NCBI GenBank assembly: GCA_013316395.1 | Contig: WSMU01000009.1 | Location: 1 to 25,774, forward strand | DNA length: 25,774 nt | From: Alphaproteobacteria bacterium | GTDB lineage: Bacteria > Pseudomonadota > Alphaproteobacteria > Rs-D84 | Reading direction: 5' to 3' | Notes under the pieces: generated by a model | What the model saw: the letters and a program-made list of their open reading frames with translations, nothing else | The model's database searches: none | Told to the model about the DNA's origin: nothing | Part shown: in pieces, positions 1 through 8,564 of the stretch | Layout: the number at the start of each line of letters is the position of its first letter | How positions within the stretch are numbered: position 1 is the stretch's first letter | Translations under genes and position numbers: made by a program

Positions 1-1111
1 TATACCCTGTATCCTCAGATGAACGTATCGGCAGCACACCAAACAGCAGCCATTTTATACGGGCGGGCTCAAACCATATTATTTTCATCAAAGGCAGTAT
101 CCCCAGTAGCTTGAATTCAATTTTATAGCTATTATACTTTATCCCAAGCAGCTTATTAAGCGTGCTGTTTTGCATGGTTTTTGCAACCTGGCGGTAAAAG
201 GGGTTTATAAAGCATTCGTCCCCAGGCAGCGATGCGATAAAGCCACGCAATGCATTCCAGAACTGCATCTGGGCCGGGCGAGTACGAGCCAGCATACCAT
301 AATGAATCAATGACTCACGCATAATCATTTCCAACAGCGCGGCCTTATAAAAATCGCGGTTGACTATATTCTGCGCTGTGGATAGCTCGCCGTAAAGGCG
401 CGAAAAATTATCCAGCATATCCATCGCATTGCGAACACGATTTACTTTATTATTCATTATGCTGCTGTTACGCTGGCGATAGAAAAGGAACGAAAACGGC
501 TGAAAAACAATTTTACGGCTTAGCGCAACCGCACTAAATGTAAACGGCATATCCTCCAGATGCTTCCCCTCGTAAAACTCCAGATTGTTGTCCGTAATCA
601 AGGTACGCTTATACAACTTGTTCCAAACCGCACAGGCACTTAGTATTCTGATTTTATCCTGATGCTTTGTAATCACACTCTTTTTATCTGCAAAGTTTCG
701 ATAATGGGTCACGCCTATCTGCATTTGGCAATCATCCCAGTACCAAATGTCATTGCCAATAACCAAATCGGCATCCATATCCTGGGCACGAAGATACATT
801 GAACCATAGTAGTCTGATGCTACAAAATCATCCGAGTCAAGAAAAGCAATATATTCACCACTGGCGTATTTCAGACCGGCATTTCTGGCCGCGGATGGGC
901 CGGCATTATCCTGGGATATTATACGTATGCGGCTATCTTGTTTCGCATATTTATTCAAAACATCAAGCGTTGAATCAGTAGAACCATCATTTACACATAT
1001 TATTTCCAAATCAGGCATCGTCTGGCCGCGAACGCTATCCAGGCATTGCCCCACGTATTTTTCAACGTTATAACAAGGTATTATTACAGATACTTTTATC
1101 TTATTGCTCAT
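1..1111 (-). CDS. GT2 family glycosyltransferase (3' end cut by window edge)
   Basis: This is an inverting GT-A glycosyltransferase that probably adds a sugar to a surface glycan from a nucleotide-sugar donor at the cytoplasmic face of the inner membrane. The start is the ATG at 1111, preceded by AAAGG at normal spacing. The N-terminus reads MSNKIKVSVIIPCYNVEKYV, the usual first strand and loop of GT2, followed by VNDGSTDS near residue 40 and the metal/donor-binding acidic motif DSDD at about residues 92-95. About 370 codons are visible without a stop, so the protein continues past position 1. The last visible part carries two copies of the tail found across this locus: FKLLGILPLMKI and WLLFGVLPI. 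It is the fourth visible gene of the leftward operon, 9 bp after the preceding gene, whose stop codon overlaps its ribosome binding site. Donor and acceptor cannot be read from the sequence. Confidence 0.9.
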   Translation of the reverse strand, partial: MSNKIKVSVIIPCYNVEKYVGQCLDSVRGQTMPDLEIICVNDGSTDSTLDVLNKYAKQDSRIRIISQDNAGPSAARNAGLKYASGEYIAFLDSDDFVASDYYGSMYLRAQDMDADLVIGNDIWYWDDCQMQIGVTHYRNFADKKSVITKHQDKIRILSACAVWNKLYKRTLITDNNLEFYEGKHLEDMPFTFSAVALSRKIVFQPFSFLFYRQRNSSIMNNKVNRVRNAMDMLDNFSRLYGELSTAQNIVNRDFYKAALLEMIMRESLIHYGMLARTRPAQMQFWNALRGFIASLPGDECFINPFYRQVAKTMQNSTLNKLLGIKYNSYKIEFKLLGILPLMKIIWFEPARIKWLLFGVLPIRSSEDTGY

Positions 1112-1120
1112 GATTAACCT

Positions 1121-2065
1121 TTAGAACTTCACGCTTTTCTTGTAACGACGAACCTTTATACCGAATATGTATGTTGTATATTCGACCGTATCCGGCGGCA
1201 GGAAAGAATTTTTTACCGTCACAACCGGAATCCCCATGAACCACCACTTTTTATAATCCACATATTCGGTTGTTCCGAATACATAGGGGCCATATCGGCG
1301 CCATAAAAACGTCAGCGGATGACGACGGCGCAAAAACGCATCTGATGCCTTCAAGAAATCACGACGGCCCTGCTTTAGACGCGCAGCCTTTTCGCGGGCG
1401 ATATAGCTTTCGGGATGACGAACAAACACATTAAGCGGACGACGCAACAACGCAATTTTATTATCAAAGGCAACCTGACGCCACAGCCAGAAATCCAGCC
1501 ATGGCCCAACCGGCGTGTTAAAGTCCAGCCCACGTAAAACATCCGCCCTTACCATTACCGATGAAAATGTCACCACCAGCAGGTTAGGTGTAAAATACTT
1601 GAATACATTTTTACGGTTTTTCACCAGCATACGATATGTAAAGTCCATATATCGCCTGTCCCAGACGGTATCGCCAATCCACTGAATTTCATTCACAATC
1701 AGGGCCGCATCCTTATCCCGGTCGGCCAGTTGAATCTTTTCTGCGATATTATCCGGCAGGTAATAATCATCACTTTCGCAAAAGGCAATCCATTTCCCAC
1801 GGCATTTCCCCAGCGCCAGTTGCAGCGTCGCCGATAATCCACGGTTTTCATTCCCGGGATGCGTATATAAAAATACATTCGGATACTGCTTTACATATTT
1901 GTTTATTATATCCAACGAACCATCGCGTGAGCCGTCATCAACCACAATAATTTCTATGTTCTTATATGTTTGGCCAACCAAACTCTCGAGTGTTTTGCCG
2001 ATATACTTCTCGTAATTATATGATGCAACGATAACCGATACCAATGGTTCTTTAATATCCGCCAT
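1121..2065 (-). CDS. GT2 family glycosyltransferase
   Basis: This GT-A fold transferase has 314 residues. It begins with PLVSVIVASYNYEKYIGKTL, has VVDDGSRDGS near residues 41-50 and the catalytic acidic motif ESDD at about 97-100. I chose the ATG at 2065 rather than an in-frame start 36 bp upstream because GGGGGAT sits at the right distance before it. It overlaps the end of the upstream HAD gene by 14 bp, so the two are probably translationally coupled. The final 42 residues (DNA about 1124-1249) diverge from the catalytic domain and contain two tail units, FMGIPVVTVK and YIFGIKVRRYKK. The likely role is assembly of a capsule, O-antigen or glycoprotein glycan together with its operon partners. 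The sugar specificity is unknown. Confidence 0.9.
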   Translation of the reverse strand: MADIKEPLVSVIVASYNYEKYIGKTLESLVGQTYKNIEIIVVDDGSRDGSLDIINKYVKQYPNVFLYTHPGNENRGLSATLQLALGKCRGKWIAFCESDDYYLPDNIAEKIQLADRDKDAALIVNEIQWIGDTVWDRRYMDFTYRMLVKNRKNVFKYFTPNLLVVTFSSVMVRADVLRGLDFNTPVGPWLDFWLWRQVAFDNKIALLRRPLNVFVRHPESYIAREKAARLKQGRRDFLKASDAFLRRRHPLTFLWRRYGPYVFGTTEYVDYKKWWFMGIPVVTVKNSFLPPDTVEYTTYIFGIKVRRYKKSVKF

Positions 2066-3905
2066 TTTTATATCCCCCAATTCCAATACCGTACTTGTCA
2101 AACAAAGATATTCCGAAAACTCGCATTGCCATTTCAGGCAAAAATATTATTTTTATTTGTCGCAATCCCCGCATTTTTACGCGCAACGGCCGCGCCAGAA
2201 CCAATGCCGCACGCTGGGCCGGGGTATGCCATATCAGACGGCGAACACGACCGATTTGCCATGGCGCCACGCGGCCGGAAAATAATGGCACGTACAAGCT
2301 GTTGTCGGCATACGGCGACTTTTTTACCGCAAACATTGCCCGAATATCATCAGGTTCCGGCATAGATACATACGTTGTTATAAGATTAAAAATCTGGGCC
2401 GGTTCAATAAACAAATCCCGCCCCGCAAAGAACTTTGCCACATCCCCGGCAAAGGCAAGTGCACCGGCCTCTATCCGGCGGCAGATTTCATGACGGGCGG
2501 CCTCGGCCGGGTTTTGAACCTGCTGGTGGACGGGCATGCCGTCACGCATGGTAATTATCGGATTTTCGGGTGCGGAAAAAATTAGTTCCATTAAATCACA
2601 CTTGTTCCCAGATAAAAATGCATCGCGCATGTGATTTTCCAGAAAATCGCTGTGTTCGAAATCCAACAGGCATTTGCGCCCCGGCAATGTCAGCCAATAA
2701 AAACCATGCGTACGAACACCGGATTCTTTTTCTATCAGGCGCTGGCCCGACATCTGGCCGCTGATTGTGTCAACAACACCGACACGGTCCGCGCCGGCGG
2801 TCGCCGAACGGATATAGTCACAATAACCGGTCCGCTGCTTTTCTGCGGCCGCCATTTCTTCAAACGATGCACGGTTCGCATCAATATATGCCGCCGGCGT
2901 CAGTTCACCCGTATTCTGCTTAAAGTATTCGCAGATTATGCGGGGCTGCTCCGGCAGATTGGGGTCATAATCCAGATTGGCGGTGTAATTCAATACACGC
3001 GGTGCATAAACATAGCTGTTTTTTATCTCGCCCCGGTTGATTGTATTAAAGACCTTTTGTACCAGGTAGCCATCGCGGGCAATAAACAGAATATTTTTTA
3101 ATCCACATTCCGTTGCCCTGTTATAAATCCAGCGCGCATAGGCGTATGCCACCGGCCCAGCATAGCGGTATCCGAAATCGGTCCAATAATCACCAAACGA
3201 CGAGCGTGCAGCACACATAGCCGTTATAATAGACGCCCCCAGGCCCGGATTGGCGGCATAGAAAGACGCTGCTTTTTTATTTTTAACCATATACGAATCC
3301 GCAACGCGAGTATATAGATATGCACTTATACCGTTGCGGCGGGCCTGCTCAAAATCAGAATGCTTGTTATCACCAATATGCAGAACTTTATTCGGCGCAA
3401 CATCTAAATCAGCCAGGATATACCCGTACATATCGCCGCGGTCTTTGCGATGATTTATTTCATTTGACAGGTATAGTTTGTGATAACCCACAAAACCATT
3501 TTTAGAAAGGGTGCGCTCTATAAACTCCTGTGGCAGGTACATGTCACTTGCGATAATTACACGCTTGCCGGCGGCAATGGCGAAATCATAAATTTCCTTC
3601 ATTTTGGGATTTGCAGTCAGAATATTATATTCCCAATCCATTTCGGCGGCCTGCATATCTGCAAAATCCCCTGGCACAGAATATATATCGACCAGGCGTG
3701 CCTCACGCGTGGTGCCATGGGTGCGGTAAAACGCGGCCTCGGCCCCGGTGCGCCATGCGACAAAGCCCGGCTTTTTATATGCGCGCTCCATATGAACGAA
3801 CATATCTGCGGGATTAACATACGGCCGCAGCAGCAATGTATCAAATATATCAAAAGATATGATATCAAAAGACTGTATTAACTTTTTTAACGCGACCACA
3901 TTCAT
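2052..3905 (-). CDS. HAD-superfamily hydrolase-like protein (COG5610 type) in a glycan operon
   Basis: The protein has 617 residues with two parts. Residues 1-210 form a HAD domain: motif I is FDIFDTL with nucleophile Asp19, motif II is near IIASDMYLP, and the acidic motif is HIGDNKHSDF. The remaining 400 residues are a larger domain of unknown function that usually accompanies this HAD type in polysaccharide clusters. The family (COG5610, predicted HAD hydrolase) is often found inside glycosyltransferase operons; its substrate is not established, and a phosphosugar or glycan phosphotransfer role is only inferred. The start is the ATG at 3905, since GGAG lies six bases upstream; in-frame starts at 3911 and 3917 are too close to that site. 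It lies 2 bp from the previous gene and overlaps the next by 14 bp. A single divergent tail unit, RVFGISLFDK, occurs near the C-terminus. Confidence 0.8.
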   Translation of the reverse strand: MNVVALKKLIQSFDIISFDIFDTLLLRPYVNPADMFVHMERAYKKPGFVAWRTGAEAAFYRTHGTTREARLVDIYSVPGDFADMQAAEMDWEYNILTANPKMKEIYDFAIAAGKRVIIASDMYLPQEFIERTLSKNGFVGYHKLYLSNEINHRKDRGDMYGYILADLDVAPNKVLHIGDNKHSDFEQARRNGISAYLYTRVADSYMVKNKKAASFYAANPGLGASIITAMCAARSSFGDYWTDFGYRYAGPVAYAYARWIYNRATECGLKNILFIARDGYLVQKVFNTINRGEIKNSYVYAPRVLNYTANLDYDPNLPEQPRIICEYFKQNTGELTPAAYIDANRASFEEMAAAEKQRTGYCDYIRSATAGADRVGVVDTISGQMSGQRLIEKESGVRTHGFYWLTLPGRKCLLDFEHSDFLENHMRDAFLSGNKCDLMELIFSAPENPIITMRDGMPVHQQVQNPAEAARHEICRRIEAGALAFAGDVAKFFAGRDLFIEPAQIFNLITTYVSMPEPDDIRAMFAVKKSPYADNSLYVPLFSGRVAPWQIGRVRRLIWHTPAQRAALVLARPLRVKMRGLRQIKIIFLPEMAMRVFGISLFDKYGIGIGGYKNGGY

Positions 3906-3907
3906 AA

Positions 3908-4762
3908 TCATCTCCAAAAAATACGAAATACAGGTATAGCTTCAAACAGCAAAACCCTGTTGTTTTTTATCTTTAACAGCGGCACAACACCAAAAAGACG
4001 CAGACGAAATATCGTTATGCCCGCCGTATCCGAATGCTGCATTTCCCGATAATATGCAGGGAAGCTGTTTCGCAAATCCAGCGCGATTGCACGATGCGCC
4101 GCCGTCATTCGGGCGTTTTGAACAATCGATGTGCGATTATCATGATTGCGATATTTTACCAGGACACGCTGAATATTATAAAACCGGGTAACCGCCATCA
4201 GACGCGCCCACAGGCGATAGTCTTCGGCCGGGGAAAAGTAAGCCTCGTAACAAATGTTGTTTTCATCCAGTACGGATTTGCGTATCATGGCGGCACTGTG
4301 TGCGACACAGCAATCACGCATCGTCATAATCTTAATATCCGTATCATTTTCAGGTGCCGTCAAGATGCATTCCGTACCGTTTATGCCAAACACCTCCAGC
4401 AGGCCAGAAACAACCCCGACAGCCGGATTTGAATCCAGAAATTCAACCTGAGCCGCCAGGCGGTCGGTCACACAGATATCGTCATGGTCGAAAATTGCGA
4501 TGTATTCCCCACGCGCCAGCCCCAGCAGTTTGTTGCGGGATGCAGAAATTCCCATGTTTTTATCATTTTTAACATAGCGGATACGCGTATCATCAAAAGA
4601 CGCCACCAGCGCATCCAATGCCTTGTTTTCTGGGGAATCATTTAAAATAATAAACTCAAAATCAGAAAATGTTTGATTTAGTACGGACTCGATGCATTCC
4701 CGCAAGTGGCAAACATCCGTATTATAAATCGGAGTTAAAACAGATACTTTTGGGGTTGCCAT
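3908..4762 (-). CDS. GT2 family glycosyltransferase (first gene of leftward operon)
   Basis: This 284-residue GT-A enzyme opens with PKVSVLTPIYNTDVCHLREC, has an ILNDSPENKALD loop at about residues 39-50, NMGISASRNKLL at about 69-80 and the acidic motif DHDD at 92-95. AAGGA precedes the ATG at 4762 at normal spacing. It is the promoter-proximal gene of a leftward operon that continues with the HAD protein and two more GT2 genes. Residues about 251-284 (DNA 3911-4012) form the locus-typical tail, with LFGVVPLLKIK followed by LLFEAIPVFRI. The catalytic part is short for GT2 but complete. Specificity is unknown. Confidence 0.9.
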   Translation of the reverse strand: MATPKVSVLTPIYNTDVCHLRECIESVLNQTFSDFEFIILNDSPENKALDALVASFDDTRIRYVKNDKNMGISASRNKLLGLARGEYIAIFDHDDICVTDRLAAQVEFLDSNPAVGVVSGLLEVFGINGTECILTAPENDTDIKIMTMRDCCVAHSAAMIRKSVLDENNICYEAYFSPAEDYRLWARLMAVTRFYNIQRVLVKYRNHDNRTSIVQNARMTAAHRAIALDLRNSFPAYYREMQHSDTAGITIFRLRLFGVVPLLKIKNNRVLLFEAIPVFRIFWR

Positions 4763-4809
4763 GCAAAATCCTTAAACTACCAAACCATGCAAAATATATA
4801 TAATATGAT

Positions 4810-4815
4810 ATTATA
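4810..4815 (-). promoter_or_regulatory. candidate -10 element for leftward glycan operon
   Basis: The minus strand carries a perfect TATAAT about 48 bp before the ATG at 4762, inside an A+T-rich stretch. No good -35 hexamer sits 16-18 bp upstream, so this would be a weak or activator-dependent promoter. The operon could also be driven from the repeat-flanked segment at 4998-5060. Confidence 0.35.
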
Positions 4816-4975
4816 AACAATTACACAGTTTATTATTCCTATCTTTGCTGAGCACTGAACAATGCCCCACAGTTATTCTGGCGATGGGTGTTCAAACAAC
4901 CATAATCCCTAGCAGATTTATGATTCCAGCCATCTTGCGACCCGGCCGCACCCATCAAAACAGTATGAAACGCCT

Positions 4976-4997
4976 CAATCTAGGGACCGTTAGATTG
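4976..4997 (+). repeat. left inverted repeat, recombinase-site-like
   Basis: This 22-bp sequence is the exact reverse complement of 5061-5082. It is built of 7-bp arms CAATCTA and TAGATTG around the asymmetric 8-bp core GGGACCGT. One further flanking base pairs on each side (T4975 with A4998), giving 8-bp arms. Arms inverted around a 6-8 bp asymmetric core are the usual form of a tyrosine-recombinase crossover site. Confidence 0.85.
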
Positions 4998-5060
4998 ATA
5001 CACTTTTCAGGGGTCAGTTTATAAGAATATTCCCCAGAAGTCAACCTATTTTATGTGTTC
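4998..5060. promoter_or_regulatory. candidate invertible promoter segment
   Basis: The segment lies between perfect inverted repeats. On the minus strand it has TTGACT (5039-5044), a 17-bp spacer and TAAACT (5016-5021), which in the present orientation points toward the leftward operon. On the plus strand TTGATA (4995-5000, partly in the left repeat) is followed after 19 bp by TATAAG (5020-5025), a poorer fit pointing toward 5103. Inversion would swap which operon the better promoter faces. This is inferred from layout; no recombinase gene is in the window. Confidence 0.45.
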
Positions 5061-5082
5061 CAATCTAACGGTCCCTAGATTG
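5061..5082 (-). repeat. right inverted repeat, recombinase-site-like
   Basis: This is a perfect 22-bp inverted copy of 4976-4997. The flanking bases C5060 and G5083 extend its arms to 8 bp. The core polarity is opposite to the left copy, so recombination between them would invert the DNA between rather than delete it. Just inside both copies the sequence stays related (GTGT after two mismatched positions). Confidence 0.85.
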
Positions 5083-5102
5083 GTATAGCAAGGGTTAGAA
5101 GC

Positions 5103-6290
5103 ATGAAAATGAAAGAAATCAAAGTATCCGTTATTGTTCCTGTCTATAATGTTGAACCATATCTGCCGCGCTGTCTTGATTCCTTAATCGGCCAAACATT
5201 ACAGGATATTGAAATTATATGTATTGATGACTGCTCTACGGACAAATCACTGGAAATACTGCATGATTATATGAAAAAAGACCCGCGGGTAAAGGTAATC
5301 GAACTGAGCCAAAACAGTGGGGTTGCAACCGCCCGAAATGCTGGAATCGACGCCGCACGGGGCAAATACATGGGATTTGTGGATTCCGATGACTATGTTG
5401 ATTTGGACTTTTACGAAAAGCTGTACCTATGCGCTATGACAACGGGGGCAGATATCGTTAAATCAAATGCAAAAATAACAGAATACAACAAGACAAAGCG
5501 CTTTGACGACACGCACATTACCAGAATCCGTAATTATGGGAAATGGCGCTTTTTGTATCAGTGGTGGACCGGCCTGTACAATGCAAAAATGATAAAAGAT
5601 GCCAAAATTCATTTCCCCAAAGATATTATCAGCGGCCAGGACATCGTTTTTTTGACCGAATGCGTAAAAAACGCCAATTCTGTCATAATATGCCAGGATA
5701 CTTTTTATCACTATATCCGGCGCGAAGACAGTCTGGATGAGCAGATATTGCCACCTAAAAAAATTGAATCCAAGGCCAAAGCGGTACGAATGATTTGCGA
5801 TATGTATAATCAGGCAGATATGCCCGATAGCGAATATCTGATTTGCTATAATGACCGTTTTAATCTTCTAAAAACCCTTTTTGAGCGTAATACCAAGCGC
5901 GAATGTCGCGAATTGGTAGCCCGCAATATGATAGATGTATATGCGGCATGCAAAAAGCGCCCGGAATTTATCGATGCCCACATCCGCTTTGACAGCAGAA
6001 ACGCCGGATATGCAAAGTATCTGCAGTCTTATGACTGGGCGGGGTTGTATGAATATCTATCCAGTATAAAAATCGCCGCAAATGACGGTCCTGGGACTGC
6101 GGCAGGGTCGCGTGAAACAAAGGTAATATGGCTGCTGGGGGCGATTCCGGTACTAAAAATCAAAAAAGATTCCAAATATACCGCTGTAAAGCTATTCGGC
6201 GTAATTGACCTGTTTAGGCTTAAGCATACGCCGAATGAAACGCGTCTGATCGTAATGTATATACCTATCATAAGGATAAAAACAAAATGA
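5103..6290 (+). CDS. GT2 family glycosyltransferase (first gene of rightward operon)
   Basis: The protein has 395 residues with an N-terminal GT-A domain: IKVSVIVPVYNVEPYLPRCL, CIDDCSTDKS at about 40-49, GVATARNAGIDAARGKYMGF at about 73-92 and the acidic motif DSDD at 94-97. The start at 5103 follows AAGGG about 9 bases upstream; a second in-frame ATG at 5109 is also possible. Residues about 339-395 (DNA 6117-6287) contain three consecutive tail units: WLLGAIPVLKIK, KLFGVIDLFRLK and IVMYIPIIRIK. The gene overlaps the next one by 4 bp (ATGA), indicating translational coupling. Its expression may depend on the orientation of the repeat-flanked promoter segment just upstream. Donor and acceptor are unknown. 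Confidence 0.9.
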   Translation: MKMKEIKVSVIVPVYNVEPYLPRCLDSLIGQTLQDIEIICIDDCSTDKSLEILHDYMKKDPRVKVIELSQNSGVATARNAGIDAARGKYMGFVDSDDYVDLDFYEKLYLCAMTTGADIVKSNAKITEYNKTKRFDDTHITRIRNYGKWRFLYQWWTGLYNAKMIKDAKIHFPKDIISGQDIVFLTECVKNANSVIICQDTFYHYIRREDSLDEQILPPKKIESKAKAVRMICDMYNQADMPDSEYLICYNDRFNLLKTLFERNTKRECRELVARNMIDVYAACKKRPEFIDAHIRFDSRNAGYAKYLQSYDWAGLYEYLSSIKIAANDGPGTAAGSRETKVIWLLGAIPVLKIKKDSKYTAVKLFGVIDLFRLKHTPNETRLIVMYIPIIRIKTK

Positions 6291-7417
6291 ATACCGCTCA
6301 AAATATTGTAAATGTTTGTATCGCCAGTGATAATAACTATGCACCGCTGATTGCAACGACGATTGCGTCAGTATGCTTTAACACAACGCGATATGTTAAA
6401 TTTTGGTGCCTGGAATCGGGCATCAGCGACATGAACAAGCGTCTGATTGATTCCTTGCATGGGCGATTTTCAAATTTTGAAATAGAATACATTACGATAA
6501 AGCCCCAGCTTATCAATGATTTTGCCAGCCGAATTGCAACATCTGGACATATTTCGCCAGATACTTACTCGCGGTTGTTTATTCCGGACCTGTTCCCCAA
6601 AATGCAAAAAATGGTTTATCTGGATGTTGACTTGATTGCAACGGGCGATATAGGCGAACTGTATGACATTGATTTGGGGCGCTATGAACTGGGGGCGGTT
6701 GCCGCCGATTATGGTGTTGATAAATCCAAATGGTTCCAAAATATGGAAATGAATAACGCGCACCAGTATTTTAATGCAGGTGTTTTGCTGATGAATCCCA
6801 TGGAAATGCATAATAATGGCTTCCTGGGTCAGATTTCTGAAATCGCCAACAAGTACTCTAAGTACATTGTCTTGGGCGACCAGGATTTATTAAACCGCCA
6901 CTATAATCACGATTACTTAGAACTGCCATGGCGGTTTAATTTGACAACACGATTTATAGAAATGGAACTTGGGCACAAAGACTTGGCACACCAAGAGCAG
7001 ATGAAGGCCGAGTACTCAAAAGGTGTAATACGGCATTTCGAATCCAGCAAAAAGCCTTGGAACGCAGAGCGCAATGAATGCAACGGCGCAAAAATTAAAA
7101 ACATGTCGGATTTTTGGGCTGTGGCCGCGATGACACCCTATCTGACATGGTTCGAGCGCCAGTTTCAAATCAGCAAGCTGGAGCGAGTTCAGGGTAATAT
7201 ATGGCAATACATAAATTCCGGAAAAGCCATGCGCATGCCGCATTCTTATAAGCTGTTCGGAATATTACCCATTTTGCGGCGACGTCATCATGGAAACAAA
7301 ACCCAGTACATGCTGCTGGGGGTGATTCCGGTGCTGGGGTGCAAAGTAAAAAACAATGGAAAAAAGCATGTATGGCGCCTGTTTGATTTCATAACAATAA
7401 TGACTACGAAGTATTAA
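6287..7417 (+). CDS. GT8 family glycosyltransferase
   Basis: This 376-residue protein is a retaining transferase of the LgtC/glycogenin-like GT8 family, which usually transfers galactose or glucose from the UDP-sugar. Seen directly are an N-terminal strand VNVCIASDNNYAPLIATTI, the DxD metal-binding motif in YLDVDLIATGDI (Asp113 and Asp115), the FNAGVLLMNP motif near residues 162-171 and GDQDLLNRHY near 200. The catalytic part ends around residue 300. Residues 321-376 (DNA 7247-7414) carry tail units KLFGILPIL, MLLGVIPVL and a weaker third. The same tail type occurs on the GT2 neighbours even though GT8 is a different catalytic family. It starts inside the stop of the upstream GT2 gene and is followed one base later by the GT4 gene. 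Confidence 0.92.
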   Translation: MNTAQNIVNVCIASDNNYAPLIATTIASVCFNTTRYVKFWCLESGISDMNKRLIDSLHGRFSNFEIEYITIKPQLINDFASRIATSGHISPDTYSRLFIPDLFPKMQKMVYLDVDLIATGDIGELYDIDLGRYELGAVAADYGVDKSKWFQNMEMNNAHQYFNAGVLLMNPMEMHNNGFLGQISEIANKYSKYIVLGDQDLLNRHYNHDYLELPWRFNLTTRFIEMELGHKDLAHQEQMKAEYSKGVIRHFESSKKPWNAERNECNGAKIKNMSDFWAVAAMTPYLTWFERQFQISKLERVQGNIWQYINSGKAMRMPHSYKLFGILPILRRRHHGNKTQYMLLGVIPVLGCKVKNNGKKHVWRLFDFITIMTTKY

Positions 7418-7418
7418 A

Positions 7419-8564
7419 ATGTCTCGAAAAATAACCGTTGCTTTATTAGTAGATGAGTTTTTTGGTGGTGCCGGAACACCATTTGGTGGCTATGGCTTTC
7501 TGGCCCGACGCTATATATGCAAATATATTCCAAATGCAGATATAAAAATAGACGTGCTGCTGAAACGTGGCAAAAGCAAATACTTTGCAAAACGTCACCG
7601 TGTAGATGATGTAAACGTATATTATATGCCTAATAACTGGCGTGGGATACGGCGGTTTTTAAAACGAAAAAACTATGACGTATATTTTTCAATAGAACTG
7701 GTAAACAGCGGCGCCGATATTATTCAAAAAGACCCGCACCTGTCACAGAAGCGTTTGGTGTTATGGATTCAGGACCCGCGCCCTCAATACGAATGGGACG
7801 AGATTCACACGGTAAAGCTGTTCCCGGAACGCAGCTACTATCATCAGCCAACCTATGATTTAGTAAATAAACTAACACGGCGCGGCCAGGTATCCTTTAT
7901 ATCTCAAGGGCACTTTTTAAATCAAAAGGCCAAAGATTTGTATGGCCTGGCGAAATATCAGCCGATTGTATATATGCCGAATCCAGTGGATATTGATGAA
8001 ACATTTGATGTTGATAGCCACAAAAAGAAAAACATGATTATATTTCTGGGGCGAATTGAGTCTGTGAAACGTGGGTGGCTGTTCTGCGAGATTGCACGCG
8101 CAATGCCGGAATACGAATTCTATGTCTTAGGAAAAACCACGCGCGAGAAAGAGAAAAACTCTGCGGTAATGGAAAAATATATGCAGATTCCAAACCTGCA
8201 CTTTGCAGGACATGTAGATGGGGACGAGAAAATTCAATACCTTAAGGATGCAAAAATCCTGGTAAATACCAGTATTCACGAAGCATTGCCAGTATCCTTT
8301 CTGGAGGCGCTATCTTACGGAACACTGTTAATATCAAACAGAAATCCGGATGATTTGACATCCAAATTCGGTATATGGACGGGTGACGTTTTGGGTGATG
8401 GGTTTGATAAGGTTGGGCTGTATGTTAATGCAATACGCGAACTGATGACAAATGATGAACGACGTAAAAATCTGGCACGGGCCGCGATACAATATGTCAA
8501 GGACGTTCATAACGTGCCAAAGTTTGTTCGCGACCTGCGCGCCGTAATTCAGTCAAATGTTTAG
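7419..8564 (+). CDS. GT4 family glycosyltransferase
   Basis: This 381-residue GT-B fold enzyme is the last gene of the rightward operon. The C-terminal nucleotide-sugar-binding half is clear: IIFLGRIESVKRGWLF near residues 208-223, HFAGHVDGDEKIQYLKDA near 266-283, and the GT4 E-x7-E motif in HEALPVSFLEALS (Glu288 and Glu296). The N-terminal acceptor half has a glycine-rich stretch, GGAGTPFGGYGF. It starts one base after the GT8 stop codon with only a weak GAAG ribosome binding site, so it probably depends on coupling. Unlike the other six proteins of the locus it has no hydrophobic/basic tail; it ends in AVIQSNV. Its last 4 bp overlap the end of the convergent tail-fibre-like gene, and no terminator separates them. 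Confidence 0.92.
   Translation: MSRKITVALLVDEFFGGAGTPFGGYGFLARRYICKYIPNADIKIDVLLKRGKSKYFAKRHRVDDVNVYYMPNNWRGIRRFLKRKNYDVYFSIELVNSGADIIQKDPHLSQKRLVLWIQDPRPQYEWDEIHTVKLFPERSYYHQPTYDLVNKLTRRGQVSFISQGHFLNQKAKDLYGLAKYQPIVYMPNPVDIDETFDVDSHKKKNMIIFLGRIESVKRGWLFCEIARAMPEYEFYVLGKTTREKEKNSAVMEKYMQIPNLHFAGHVDGDEKIQYLKDAKILVNTSIHEALPVSFLEALSYGTLLISNRNPDDLTSKFGIWTGDVLGDGFDKVGLYVNAIRELMTNDERRKNLARAAIQYVKDVHNVPKFVRDLRAVIQSNV

Larger units (their letters stand above)
4763..5102. other. divergent intergenic region between two glycosyltransferase operons
   Basis: These 340 bp contain no credible gene. From left to right they hold an A+T-rich probable promoter zone for the leftward operon (4789-4830), about 140 bp with only a weak 8-bp inverted pair (GATGGGTG at 4883-4890 and its complement at 4949-4956), and a pair of perfect 22-bp inverted repeats enclosing 63 bp. 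The last 20 bp carry the ribosome binding site of the rightward operon. Because only 20 bp separate the right-hand repeat from the ATG at 5103, any promoter for the rightward operon must lie within or beyond the repeat-flanked segment. Confidence 0.8.

Noticed and set aside
4976..5082. Reading of the paired 22-bp repeats as a MITE or insertion-sequence remnant
   Set aside because: No flanking target duplication is visible and the repeats have an arm-core-arm form. A genome search for more copies would be needed to exclude this fully.
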